DNA from: Segetibacter sp. 3557_3
GTDB taxonomy: Bacteria; Bacteroidota; Bacteroidia; Chitinophagales; Chitinophagaceae
Reading direction: 5' to 3'
Assembly: GCF_004354985.1 (NCBI RefSeq)
Contig: NZ_SMSK01000004.1
Span: forward strand, 62,001 to 126,000
Length of the DNA stretch: 64,000 bases
Shown here: positions 16,301-24,105 of the stretch, piece by piece
Layout: every line of letters begins with the position of its first letter
Numbering within the stretch: the first letter of the stretch is position 1
The notes under the pieces: generated by a model
Told to the model about the DNA's origin: nothing
Database searches by the model: none
What the model saw: the letters and a program-made list of their open reading frames with translations, nothing else
Program-made: the position numbers and the translations under genes

Positions 16301-17959
16301 ATGGAACTGCATGCCTGGCTAAACCCCTATCGCGCAAAACAAAGCACCCCGGTATTGGCGCCGAATCACGTGGCCAGCTTACATCCTGAATGGACCTTTG
16401 CTGCCGGCACCTTAACTATGCTTAACCCTGGGTTACCGGCTGTACGCAGTCACCTGACAAATGTTATAGCTGATATTGCTACCCGGTACGACGTCGACGG
16501 AATCCATTTTGATGATTACTTCTATCCCACGGCAAGCTTTACCAACCAGGATAGCCTGACTTATGTAAATAACAACCCAAATGGCATCACGAACATCGGC
16601 GACTGGCGACGTGATAATGTAAACCAGCTCATTGCAAAAGTTTACGACACCATAGCCGCGATCAACGAGGCGAAAAACCGCAACATCATCTTCGGTGTCA
16701 GTCCGTTTGGTATCTGGAAAAGCGGCACGCCTCCGGGCATTACGGGCAACTCTTCTTATAGTGCCATGTATGCCGATCCCATCGCGTGGATGCAGGCTGG
16801 CAAGGTTGACTATGTGGCCCCGCAACTCTACTGGAAAATCGGCGGTCCGCAGGATTATAATGCGCTTTCAAAATGGTGGAACGACCAGGCTGAAGACAAC
16901 AACAGGTATATCTACCCCGGCCTTGCTGTTTACCGGATGGCCGATGCGAGCAATTGGGAAGCTGCAGATATCGAAGGGCAGATTACGTTAAACCGGGACC
17001 AAAATCGCCAACAGGTACAAGGGCAGATTCTCTTCAGTACCCGGCACCTCATGACGAATGTAAAGGGCATTAGAACCTCGCTGCAGAATAACCAGTTTCG
17101 CTACAAATCGTTCCCGGCAGCTATGCCATGGAAAGACGGGGTATGTCCGAATGCACCGGTTAATGTGCGCCGCCAGCAGGACTCCCTGCTTTGGAATGCA
17201 CCTGCTCCGGCAGTGGATGGCGACGGCGCGAGAAAATACGTAGTGTATCGCTTTGCCAATTCAACCGAAGCCTTAACGCATAAAAATGATGGAACAAAAA
17301 TATACGCGATCGTTCCGACACCCAACCTTGCACTTGATGCAGCAGCAATAGCGGGCAACCCCTACTTTGTTGTAACTGCACTAGACGACAACAACAACGA
17401 AAGCACACCGGGTACAGGAGTCGTATTGCCCATTACCGGTTTCACCTTCCAGGCTAAGTTAAATGGCAATACCGCAGTGCTAAACTGGAGCACCCTTGCA
17501 GAGGTCAACACCAAACGGTTTGATATTGAAAGGAGCATTGATGGCACGGCCTATACTTATGTAGGTACCGTTTGGGCAGCCGGGTATAGCACAGGCAAAC
17601 GGGATTACAACCTGTCTGACTTCCTGCCCGCGGCAGGCACTTATTATTACCGGGTAAAGAGCCTTGATGCAGATGGCCTGGCAATTTATTCGATGGTAAG
17701 AAGCGTAGTGTACCAGCCTAAGGGTAATGGTATCGTGCTGGGACCAAATCCATTCAAAACAGGCTTAAACATCAGCAACCTGCAGGGTGTAAAAAGGTTG
17801 GACATGCTTGATGTATCGGGACGGGTAGTGCTAACCAGATCACTTGCCGGACAGCTTACGATGCATATGGATGCAGCACATTTACCTGCCGGGGTTTATC
17901 ACCTCAGGGTCATTAGAACAGATGGTGCCAAAACCTTTATTAAGGTGGTTAAACTTTAG
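13334..17959 (+). CDS. Secreted amidase / GHL10 glycosidase fusion with T9SS domain
   Basis: A 1541-residue exported protein (signal peptide to about 26). Residues 105-240 resemble a lysozyme-like helical domain (KATAQVQSNW, YGSWGVMG, AQTNIRAAAALLAHYQ). Residues 280-440 form an N-acetylmuramoyl-L-alanine amidase (Amidase_2) domain with zinc ligands His307, His416 and Cys424. A fibronectin-like domain, a ThuA/GATase1-like fold (553-780) and a cadherin-like beta domain (785-877) follow. Residues 893-1260 are a GHL10 glycosidase (RGAWVSTVSNIDW, VDGIHFDDYFYP at 1054-1065), the family of E. coli DigH, which cuts peptide-free peptidoglycan. Fn3 repeats and a T9SS sorting domain (about 1465-1541) end it. 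It probably degrades cell walls of other cells. Confidence 0.88.
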   Translation: MQKLLRNLSCTFLFLVVAAIHTTTYAQVNKQKAPQSDAELYALVNKYVQTPVTKTTAPNGDVFLQRDMSQYLHANVFKAPEVGPSEIDKGHDHKDDMLREFLNRPHPSMGTMNKYFQQAAAEFSVPVQLLKATAQVQSNWAQVSASMYGSWGVMGIIENPYVQQISLAAKLLNVKPAAIQNDAQTNIRAAAALLAHYQKGKPSITLENWFESMSSLTGLTDAAMANELAVRIYDLLKSGSRTVSLWGEIIAIDPIDVSLARTITEPEIKPATQRTTAVDYPNAVANFTTCNFNSRPAGSAIKYYFVHYVGTGTYQGAISWFKDCSSNVSAHYVVRNNDGEVSQVVAENDRAWSQGVATYNDMGIGVEHEVIATNLSMWDSEPMLASAANLCGNVCNRRAIPKVRRVNNGDPGIYGHSDVRATECPNLTPARWAAFLTRVNSVNVAAPILYSVANPGNGTGLSVSWKANIEPALAGYRLYYANSDAMTSWSLAADETTLTATTTSVTLDAAQFLVPPSGDVYHFKLTAVVADGANRVESTSSDIYSRSSNTTGPKVLIVDGFDRFGGSGSYQNSTHPFVTSYFKSLRNKAALQISSVANERVEDGSFPLTGYDMVVWFVGDESSANVVFSAAEKAAIIGYLNGGGKLIVSGSEVAYNVGRTASTTYDANFMNNYLKSTYVGDGAVAYTPATGIAGTPFEGLNIPFGITYPEDFPDAIAPANGSIAILNYSVSPNRGGIAYKGTFGSGTTPGGVIFLSFTLETAADSSITAFMGKALAYFDIPVVTTPTANEDVATAQTSTAKRINVLTNDYNNGIPFDLTTLTIVRGPSNGTVAKDNGGNITYTANPGYIGSDTITYTIRNTTGQVSNPATMIITVVAAGDCDPTPPEVEDQFPKRDLRGAWVSTVSNIDWPSSRTLTTAQQQAELIRILDTLARTNINTVYLQVRPESDALYASALEPWSYWLTNAQGTAPSPLWDPLAFAIEAAHARGMELHAWLNPYRAKQSTPVLAPNHVASLHPEWTFAAGTLTMLNPGLPAVRSHLTNVIADIATRYDVDGIHFDDYFYPTASFTNQDSLTYVNNNPNGITNIGDWRRDNVNQLIAKVYDTIAAINEAKNRNIIFGVSPFGIWKSGTPPGITGNSSYSAMYADPIAWMQAGKVDYVAPQLYWKIGGPQDYNALSKWWNDQAEDNNRYIYPGLAVYRMADASNWEAADIEGQITLNRDQNRQQVQGQILFSTRHLMTNVKGIRTSLQNNQFRYKSFPAAMPWKDGVCPNAPVNVRRQQDSLLWNAPAPAVDGDGARKYVVYRFANSTEALTHKNDGTKIYAIVPTPNLALDAAAIAGNPYFVVTALDDNNNESTPGTGVVLPITGFTFQAKLNGNTAVLNWSTLAEVNTKRFDIERSIDGTAYTYVGTVWAAGYSTGKRDYNLSDFLPAAGTYYYRVKSLDADGLAIYSMVRSVVYQPKGNGIVLGPNPFKTGLNISNLQGVKRLDMLDVSGRVVLTRSLAGQLTMHMDAAHLPAGVYHLRVIRTDGAKTFIKVVKL

Positions 17960-18002
17960 CAATCGCACGCGTTGTTATAACCAACATAAACTAGCAAGCA
18001 AT

Positions 18003-18034
18003 AGCCGGACTGTAGAAGGTCCGGCTTTTTTTTT
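18003..18034 (+). terminator. Rho-independent terminator
   Basis: AGCCGGAC and GTCCGGCT form a perfect 8-bp stem with an 8-base loop, followed by a long T run. It ends the amidase-GHL10 transcript, 43 bases after the stop. Confidence 0.93.
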
Positions 18035-18225
18035 ACCCCGGGGTTGGATCCGGCGCATGGATCTTCGACACAAGCACGCCTTCGGGTTTACTATGGTGTG
18101 GTCAAAGTAGCTCGTACGACTAAACTTTAAAGGGCTTTTCCAGTGTTATTCCGTTGCGTGGTATAATAATTATAGCGAAAATCTTATATATATTTATTCA
18201 TCCCATATTACTGTAAAAAACATCT

Positions 18226-18711
18226 ATGAAAAGCGAAGCTTTATTACAGGGCCTTTTGGCGGGTGTCGCCGGCGTGGCGGCTATGACCTTGGCGGAGAAA
18301 GTGGAACAAATGATCACAAAGCGGCCAAATTCCTATGTGCCACAGCATACTTTGGAACATTTACTTGGTCTTGAAGAAAAACCCGATAATGACGCACGCA
18401 ACTGGGCGATGCATTGGGGACAAGGAATCCTGATGGGTGCCGTCAGGGGCATCATGGCAGAAAAGGGGATCAGGGGTCCGGTAGGATCGTTCCTGTTTAT
18501 GAACCTTCGGTTGTTGAACGATCAAACCCTGGAAAATGCAACCGGTGTTGGCGCGCTACCCTGGACCTGGCCAAAAGACGAACAGGCTATTGATCTCCTC
18601 CACAAAGGGATCTATGCATTTGTTACCGGCGCTGTTGCCGATACCTTAATTGATGGACCACCAACAACCCCTGACGAGCGTGAAGGTTGGACCCTGGGAG
18701 AGAAGGCGTAG
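18226..18711 (+). CDS. Small membrane-associated protein, YagU-like
   Basis: A 161-residue protein with three glycine/alanine-rich hydrophobic stretches (residues 7-24, 68-95 and 128-145). The arrangement, including HWGQGILMGAVRGIM, is reminiscent of the DUF1440/YagU family of inner-membrane proteins, whose role is poorly known. It stands alone, starts at an ATG after an AT-rich upstream region, and is followed by repeats. The family call is tentative; it could be an uncharacterised Bacteroidota protein. Confidence 0.65.
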   Translation: MKSEALLQGLLAGVAGVAAMTLAEKVEQMITKRPNSYVPQHTLEHLLGLEEKPDNDARNWAMHWGQGILMGAVRGIMAEKGIRGPVGSFLFMNLRLLNDQTLENATGVGALPWTWPKDEQAIDLLHKGIYAFVTGAVADTLIDGPPTTPDEREGWTLGEKA

Positions 18712-18719
18712 GCTGCAAA

Positions 18720-19049
18720 CTTATGTTGGATGTTGAATGATGAATGTTGTTCCCTTCGGGAACGATGAGAGAGGAGAGATGAGAAATGAGCGATGAGAGA
18801 TGAACGATGAGAGATGAGACGTGATGGTTGGTCGTGTTCGCTTTCTGGACTGTCAGCCCGACGCAGGAGGGATGCCTTCGGGAGAGATGAGAGAGGAGCG
18901 ATGAGAGAGGAGACGTATTGTTTAGTCGTGTTTCTTTCAACATATCAACTTCTCAACCAGTCAACTAATCAACCAGTCAACCTATCAACCTATCAACTGA
19001 TCAACCTATCAACCAGTCAACCTCTCAACTAATCAACCAGTCAACCTAA
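18720..19049. repeat. Simple-repeat intergenic block
   Basis: The left half is made of GATGAGAGATGAGAAATGAG-like units. The right half is made of ATCAACCTATCAACCAGTCA-like units. Both word families recur in other spacers (12.2 kb, 23.6-23.8 kb). The block ends inside the stop region of the lipoprotein gene at 19059. No gene is seen. Confidence 0.8.
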
Positions 19050-19058
19050 GAAAACCAG

Positions 19059-19433
19059 CTACCGGTGAACGCCAACAACTTCCATCCTGTTGTTGGATGT
19101 TTTCGAAAAGTCAACATTACAATGAACAACAGTACCCTGGTAAGCAAATGAAAACTGGATCTCTGTTTGTGCAGGGTTCGTTTTGATGCAGTCGTAACAA
19201 AATGGCGCTGCATTAATGTTGCACTTTTCCAAAAGTGTAGCCGTGAGCTTTGTAAGGTTTTCTTTGGAATAAGCGGTAAGCTGACCATTCAACTCTTTTT
19301 TAACCATCGACAGGTTTTCAGTAGCAAGCGCTGTTTTCAGCTGTTCACAATCATTCGTGTCAAGCCGCTTTTTAGAACAGCCCGCGAGGATTATTCCTGC
19401 GCAAAGCATTAACAAAAGTTGTCTGTATAGCAT
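19059..19433 (-). CDS. Small lipoprotein of unknown function
   Basis: A 124-residue protein beginning MLYRQLLLMLCAGIILAGC, a clear lipoprotein signal with a LAGC lipobox (Cys19) followed by SKK. The mature part has four cysteines (CEQLK, EKCNIN, FCYDC) that could form disulfides, and ends in beta-strand-like sequence (TEIQFSFAYQGTVVHC). I do not recognise the family. I chose ATG 19433 because the signal peptide starts there; the frame is open further upstream to 19604, but that part looks non-coding. Confidence 0.72.
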   Translation of the reverse strand: MLYRQLLLMLCAGIILAGCSKKRLDTNDCEQLKTALATENLSMVKKELNGQLTAYSKENLTKLTATLLEKCNINAAPFCYDCIKTNPAQTEIQFSFAYQGTVVHCNVDFSKTSNNRMEVVGVHR

Positions 19434-19604
19434 AGTTGGTTTATTAAACATTGGACAAATGCTTTCGCCGGTTCGCTGCCTAAAAACAATTGTTTGCAAC
19501 GGCTGCTTTACCGCTAAGCACCCGATAGTCTTCGTTCCGTTCAGTGCTTTGCTCCGGTCAAAGATCGTAACAACGCTTAACTGAGCGGTGTCATGCTGCT
19601 GCAA

Positions 19605-19997
19605 TCGATATGCTCCTACCCGGTGTTGAGTTTCTTTTTTTGTTGACAGGCTTTTTGGCTTTGGGCGACATCGTTGCTACGCTCAGTTTAACAGCAACCC
19701 AATGGTCATCAGCATGGCTGCTATAGAATGGTGATTTTGCGTTGCTTAGCGGCTGCTCATATCTGGTATTGTTGTACGCGCATGAATTAGGTTGTTACTC
19801 CGGCAATTAGATATGTACAATGTGGCAACACTGGTGATTGCAAAAAATGCATCAAGATTCCAGTACTCCACCACGCTTAATCAGGGGTATCCCGACGAAC
19901 TGAGCGTAGCAAGGATGTTGCTTAATGATCACCTGCTGGTCCCAAAAAACTAACCATTTGAGCGCACTGAATTGGGTTCATAGATCGCGCCATTGTT
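19605..19997. other. Intergenic region holding an inverted-repeat element
   Basis: CATCGTTGCTACGCTCAGTT (from 19670) and AACTGAGCGTAGCAAGGATG (to about 19917) are inverted copies with one mismatch in 20. They flank about 210 bp with no open frame. The same end sequence is related to the GCAACGATG words at 34.1, 39.26, 59.15, 61.9 and 62.0 kb. It looks like a small non-autonomous element or a REP pair. Confidence 0.6.
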
Positions 19998-21041
19998 TCA
20001 CTTGAAACTAATTTCACTAAGGCTGATCGTGTGCTCTATTCTTTGGTTATCGTTGATATCCCATACTTCCATTTTGATTCGTGGATCCTTTTGTGTCCAG
20101 TCAATTGATACCATGCCAAAATGGTTATCCATAACCGGTCCTTCAATGCGGTTTTCGTTGGGTGTAGCAAACAACCAGGTGGAAGTAATACCACTTGAAG
20201 TAACATCGTAAATGGGATAGCAGCCGGGTTGTTTCAACTTCGATATCTCGGCATAATGCACGTGGCCGGTGATGAAGAACGTACCGTTTGCACGGGTCTT
20301 TTTTAATAGTTCGATAAGTCGCGTTTGTTCATGTGGAAAATTGGCCCAGGCCTCATAACCGTTAAAAGCAATGCTAAACTGGCTGCCCGAACCAATGATC
20401 CTGATGTCTGCGGGTTTCTTTAACTCTCCCTCCAACCATGCCCATTGCGCTTCTCCAAGCAGTATGGAATCTTTGATTTGATGTGGGTAATAATCTAAGG
20501 GATAAAAGTACTTTGCCTGCCGGTTTAGTTCGCCACGGTATAGGCGGAGGTCGCTGCGGAAGGTGCGGTTATCAAGCAGGATCAATTGTAATTTCCTGCC
20601 ATTTCCCTCAAACAGGTACGATGTATAAATTCCCTCGTGTTTTCGCCTTTCCGACTGTGCAGGTTCATCAAAAAACTTTAAAAACAGTTCTTTTGATTCC
20701 TTTTTGAAAGGGTAGTGCTTACCTGCATCATTTTCGCCAAAGTCGTGATCGTCCCAGGTTGCAAATAGGGGGATTGACTTTTTGAGCCGCTGAAACTCGG
20801 GCTTTGCAGCAAGTGAATCGTACTTAGCCTGCAGCACTTTCATGTCGCGCGTATCGCCGTAAATATTATCGCCGAGGTATACGAAAATATCCGGCTTATG
20901 TTTTACCACCAGGTCGAGGATCGGCTGCGGTTTGTTTTCGCTTGCACATGAACCGAATGCAATCTTTGAAACCAGGGGTAGTGTTTGTGCCTGCAGGCAA
21001 ATGGAAGAAAAAAGGAGCAGTGCAACGACAATGAATTTCAT
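19998..21041 (-). CDS. PhoD-like alkaline phosphatase (metallophosphatase)
   Basis: A 347-residue exported phosphatase (signal MKFIVVALLLFSSICLQAQ). It carries the PhoD metal-site motifs: FGSCASE, YLGDNIYGD, WDDHDFGEND, LLDNRTFR and FITGHVHYAE. These bind iron/calcium in the PhoD family, which removes phosphate from mono- and diesters outside the cytoplasm. The protein is shorter than the classic PhoD of about 550 residues but fits the compact form frequent in Bacteroidota. ATG 21041 was chosen as it starts the signal peptide, rather than a start 12 codons upstream. No Pho-box was evident and neighbours are unrelated. Confidence 0.9.
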   Translation of the reverse strand: MKFIVVALLLFSSICLQAQTLPLVSKIAFGSCASENKPQPILDLVVKHKPDIFVYLGDNIYGDTRDMKVLQAKYDSLAAKPEFQRLKKSIPLFATWDDHDFGENDAGKHYPFKKESKELFLKFFDEPAQSERRKHEGIYTSYLFEGNGRKLQLILLDNRTFRSDLRLYRGELNRQAKYFYPLDYYPHQIKDSILLGEAQWAWLEGELKKPADIRIIGSGSQFSIAFNGYEAWANFPHEQTRLIELLKKTRANGTFFITGHVHYAEISKLKQPGCYPIYDVTSSGITSTWLFATPNENRIEGPVMDNHFGMVSIDWTQKDPRIKMEVWDINDNQRIEHTISLSEISFK

Positions 21042-21192
21042 GCCACAATGTATAAACTTGTGATCGGATAAACACACTTCGGCTCAACTGAAACAATTGG
21101 GAGTAACATAGCTTGCAGCAGCTTGAAGCTATAACGCCCGGAAGTGCAAAGCAGCCTTGGGCTTCCCTATGTTGGTGTGGCTTGTGGTAGGT

Positions 21193-21774
21193 TTATGGCT
21201 TCAGGGGTTCGTATTGCAGCAGGATCGTGCCCGAGGGATACTTTTTACATTCTACCAGGTTTAAGTTTACATAAGCACTCATGCCTGGGAAAAAGGGCCG
21301 CCCACCTCCGGTAACGGTAGGGCAAATTCTCAGGTGGTAGGCATCGACTAGCCCGGCTTTAATAAGGGTTTGCGCAAGCATAATGCTGCCCCACATGACG
21401 ATGTTTTTGCCTTCACGGGATTTCAGTTCCTGTACCGACGTTACCACGTCACCATTTAAAATTTGTGCGTCGGGCCACTTACCCCATGGCGCTTTGGTGA
21501 TCGAATTGGAACAAACAACTTTTTGTGTTGTATTCAAAACATCGGCAATTACCTCGGTTTTAACATCAGCTGTTGGCCAGAAGTCAACAAAAAGTTCATA
21601 CGTGATACGACCAAGCAGAATGGTGTCGATACCTATCATAAATTCGCGTAAATCATAATCGGAGTATTTGTTTTTCTCACTGTATTCAGTCGTCGTAAAA
21701 AAATCGAGGTTGCCGTTTTTGTCTGCGACAAAACCATCAAGTGAGAGCCATTCCTGGACGATGAGTTTTCTCAT
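21193..21774 (-). CDS. RibD C-terminal/dihydrofolate reductase-like protein
   Basis: A 193-residue cytoplasmic protein of the RibD_C family: MRKLIVQEWLSLDGFVAD at the start, then DTILLGRITYELF, and the NADPH-binding strand NIVMWGSIMLAQTLIKAGLVDAY. Members fold like dihydrofolate reductase and are usually annotated as possible reductases; most have no known substrate. Length is typical. It is a single gene, with a GNAT/VOC-type neighbourhood that gives no pathway. Confidence 0.9.
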   Translation of the reverse strand: MRKLIVQEWLSLDGFVADKNGNLDFFTTTEYSEKNKYSDYDLREFMIGIDTILLGRITYELFVDFWPTADVKTEVIADVLNTTQKVVCSNSITKAPWGKWPDAQILNGDVVTSVQELKSREGKNIVMWGSIMLAQTLIKAGLVDAYHLRICPTVTGGGRPFFPGMSAYVNLNLVECKKYPSGTILLQYEPLKP

Positions 21775-21833
21775 ATGAGCTGGTTAATAGGGTAATTCTG
21801 AGCCGTGATATCAATAAGTTGTAGTGCCCGCGT

Positions 21834-22244
21834 TTAGTCGAATGGCAGCAGGTCTGGTTCGAGATACACCTTCTTTGCACGTTCAGCAACGAAAATGTTT
21901 TCGCTGTAATGCTTGCCCATCAGTTCCGGGAAGTTTTGCTTTAGCCTGTTGTTCTCGGTGATGAATTGTCGAAAATCGGTTGCAGGTGATTTGAGCATAA
22001 AGTGATAAACTGCCCTGACTGCAGAAACGGTAAGTGTTTCGTTATACTTATCTTCTGCCCCAAGCGCCAAAACAAATTGCTTCAACCCTAAACACACGTT
22101 TACGATTGCCTGATCTATACCATGATGTTGAATTTGAAGCCATGCCAGTCGCAGATGAGCCTCATGTGTAAAGACTGCAGGATCGAGGCTGCAATCCTTT
22201 ATGCTGTCAATCAATACGTCGTCTGGTAGTTGATAATGGCTCAC
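21834..22244 (-). CDS. Conserved protein of unknown function
   Basis: A 136-residue, mainly helical protein. It contains FTHEAHLRLAWLQIQ (residues 25-39) and EDKYNETLTVSAVRAVYHF, with histidines and acidic residues in positions that could bind metal. I know this pattern from many bacterial hypothetical proteins but not its function. The start is a GTG at 22242-22244. It lies 59 bases after the RibD_C gene's upstream end, so the two might be transcribed together. Confidence 0.75.
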   Translation of the reverse strand: MSHYQLPDDVLIDSIKDCSLDPAVFTHEAHLRLAWLQIQHHGIDQAIVNVCLGLKQFVLALGAEDKYNETLTVSAVRAVYHFMLKSPATDFRQFITENNRLKQNFPELMGKHYSENIFVAERAKKVYLEPDLLPFD

Positions 22245-22294
22245 TCGCTTTAGCTATAATTGATTTATGATCGGCTGAATTAGACCTCCTGTCC

Positions 22295-22741
22295 TTATGA
22301 TGGCTGTTTTTCATTACAATTAAACATCCATTGAACACCAAACTTGTCTGTACAACTGCCAAAATAATCTCCCCAGAACATGTCTTGTAGTTCCATGGTT
22401 ACCGTTCCGCCTTCCGCCAACTTATCAAACAATTGTTTTGTTTCTGCTTTCGTATCAGGCTGAAGATTGATATAAGTGTTGTTGCCAAAATTAAGTTTAA
22501 AACCCATCGACTCAGGGGCATCTGTGCCCATCAACGTATGACTGCCGAGGATACGCAGCTCAACATGCATCACCAGGTTTTTATCTTCTTCTGCCATCGG
22601 CGGTGCACCGTCCATTGGCGGAATATCGCCATAACGCATGATACCATCGCCAAAAAACTCGCCTCCAAAAACGCTTTTGTAAAAGTTGAATGCTTCCTCG
22701 GTATTACGAGAGAAATTCAGGTAGGTGCTAACGCTTGCCAT
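22295..22741 (-). CDS. VOC-superfamily (PhnB-like) protein
   Basis: A 148-residue glyoxalase/bleomycin-resistance-fold protein. It opens with VSTYLNFSRNTEEAFNFYKSVFGGEF and has the repeated beta-alpha-beta units and the closing WGDYFGSCTDKFGVQWMFN typical of PhnB-like (DUF1428/3-demethylubiquinone-type) members. No substrate can be assigned; such proteins bind metal and small molecules. ATG 22741 starts the conserved domain, so the frame's longer extension upstream was rejected. Confidence 0.9.
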   Translation of the reverse strand: MASVSTYLNFSRNTEEAFNFYKSVFGGEFFGDGIMRYGDIPPMDGAPPMAEEDKNLVMHVELRILGSHTLMGTDAPESMGFKLNFGNNTYINLQPDTKAETKQLFDKLAEGGTVTMELQDMFWGDYFGSCTDKFGVQWMFNCNEKQPS

Positions 22742-23104
22742 CGTTTTAAAATTTAATGATGAGTGATAGTAGAAGAGGTTTATATCGTTTCCACTCAAAG
22801 ATAGTTTTGGAAATTAGCATGTTTAGGGTGTGATGACGGCATTATGCGGGGCAAACACGACAACAAAGCAACGGATAGCTTCGTTGGTAACGCGGTGACT
22901 CAGATCTTAATTTGGTGTCGTGCAAGCTTGTCGAGGGCAGTGTCATACTTGTTTCCCTTAGCCATTATTTGGCAACCGGAAAAGATGGGATTACGCCGTT
23001 ATGCGATTCGAAGTTTTACGCGAAAGAAAGGATAGGTCTGGCTTGCTTAGGAATCCTCAAACCGTCTTGCAGGAGTTAATGCTTTTGATTACATTAGGTA
23101 CAAA
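22742..23104. other. Intergenic region, nothing recognised
   Basis: About 360 bases between divergent genes. A 63-codon open frame on the plus strand has no domain. No hairpin terminator or clear TAnnTTTG promoter was seen. Confidence 0.5.
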
Positions 23105-23557
23105 TTGCTAAACTTGAAAAACATCTTTTTATCGATCCTTACCTGTTTGCTTGTTAATACCTTGTCCGCGCAGGAGCCGGTATCCCCGGAGAAAAACACG
23201 CGGGCGTATTATTTACAAAAAAGTAAGCGGCAGAAAACAAATGGTATGATACTCTCAAGTATCGGCGGAGTCACATGGCTGGTTGCGGCCATAGGTGACT
23301 TTCGCCACAACGCGTTTAATATTTCAGTTTATGGACCATCTGAAAAGAGAAAATCCTATACCGTGCCTTATATATTGGGTACTGCTACAGTGGTTGGCGG
23401 CCTCGTGCTGGTTGCAGCGTCAACAAAAAACCTCAAGCGTTCAAAAAATGCGTCGGCTTATTTCAAGATGGAACGTTTACCACTGGTAGATAGAAGCCCT
23501 TTTGGGGCTAATTATCTTGCGGTTGCAGTACGTTTGAAGGTGGGACGAAAAGGGTGA
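23105..23557 (+). CDS. Small exported membrane protein of unknown function
   Basis: A 150-residue protein with a signal peptide (IFLSILTCLLVNTLSAQ) and two further hydrophobic segments (about 49-66 and 89-106). The layout is typical of small Bacteroidota membrane proteins annotated as hypothetical. There is no ATG before the signal peptide; TTG 23105 or TTG 23114 must be used, since the frame is closed upstream by a TAG at 23048-23050. It is a single gene followed by repeats. Confidence 0.65.
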   Translation: MLNLKNIFLSILTCLLVNTLSAQEPVSPEKNTRAYYLQKSKRQKTNGMILSSIGGVTWLVAAIGDFRHNAFNISVYGPSEKRKSYTVPYILGTATVVGGLVLVAASTKNLKRSKNASAYFKMERLPLVDRSPFGANYLAVAVRLKVGRKG

Positions 23558-23599
23558 TTGAAGGTATAATACTAATCTTCTGTATGCATCAAGCATCTT

Positions 23600-23828
23600 A
23601 CATTACGAAAGAAAAGGTTGATTAGTTGAGAGGTTGAAATCAAACACAACCAACCATCACGTCTCATAACTCATCACTCCCGAAGGGATTTCTCGTGTCT
23701 CCAAATGACAGTATAGTTGATTAGTTGATCAGTTGACATGTTGATAAGTTCAAACGACACACGACCACTCATCACGTCTCATATCTCATTATTCATATTC
23801 TCATCACTGCATTTACCACCGCATTCTT
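23600..23828. repeat. Simple-repeat intergenic block
   Basis: Short units of GTTGATTAGTTGATCAGTTGA, CACGTCTCATAACTCATCAC and CACACGACCACTCATCACG, of the same families as at 12.2, 18.8 and 10.9 kb. No gene. Confidence 0.7.
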
Positions 23829-23955
23829 CTATATGTTCCTACCTATGTGAACTATGTGTCTATTTGGTTAATTAAGAAGTCTTACCTGGTTGACGATGCT
23901 TATTATGGAACCAATTTCTACCACATAAGATTATAGAACCTAGAAAACACATAGT
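23829..23955. repeat. Second copy of the CTATGTG inverted-repeat element
   Basis: Shares TATGTTCCTA, CTATGTGTCTATTTGG, CCACATAAG and AAAACACATAG with the 130-bp element at 10557-10686, again with inverted ends. The interior differs strongly, as expected for old copies. Confidence 0.5.
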
Positions 23956-24105
23956 TTCTGGTTTGAATTTTCGGGCCGTAATCGATCAAGGACGGATAAC
24001 GATTAACCATCTCAGAGTCTCTCCTGATCGAGATCCTATTCTTAACTTGTAATTCTTAACGCTTTAACCCGATTAAAATAAATCATTCAACTTAAGAATA
24101 AGGTC

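Noticed and set aside
19434-19604. N-terminal extension of the small lipoprotein gene
   Set aside because: The lipoprotein signal begins at 19433; a 57-residue leader before it would prevent normal export.
22844-23035. A 63-codon open frame in the spacer after the VOC gene
   Set aside because: No domain or promoter; likely chance.
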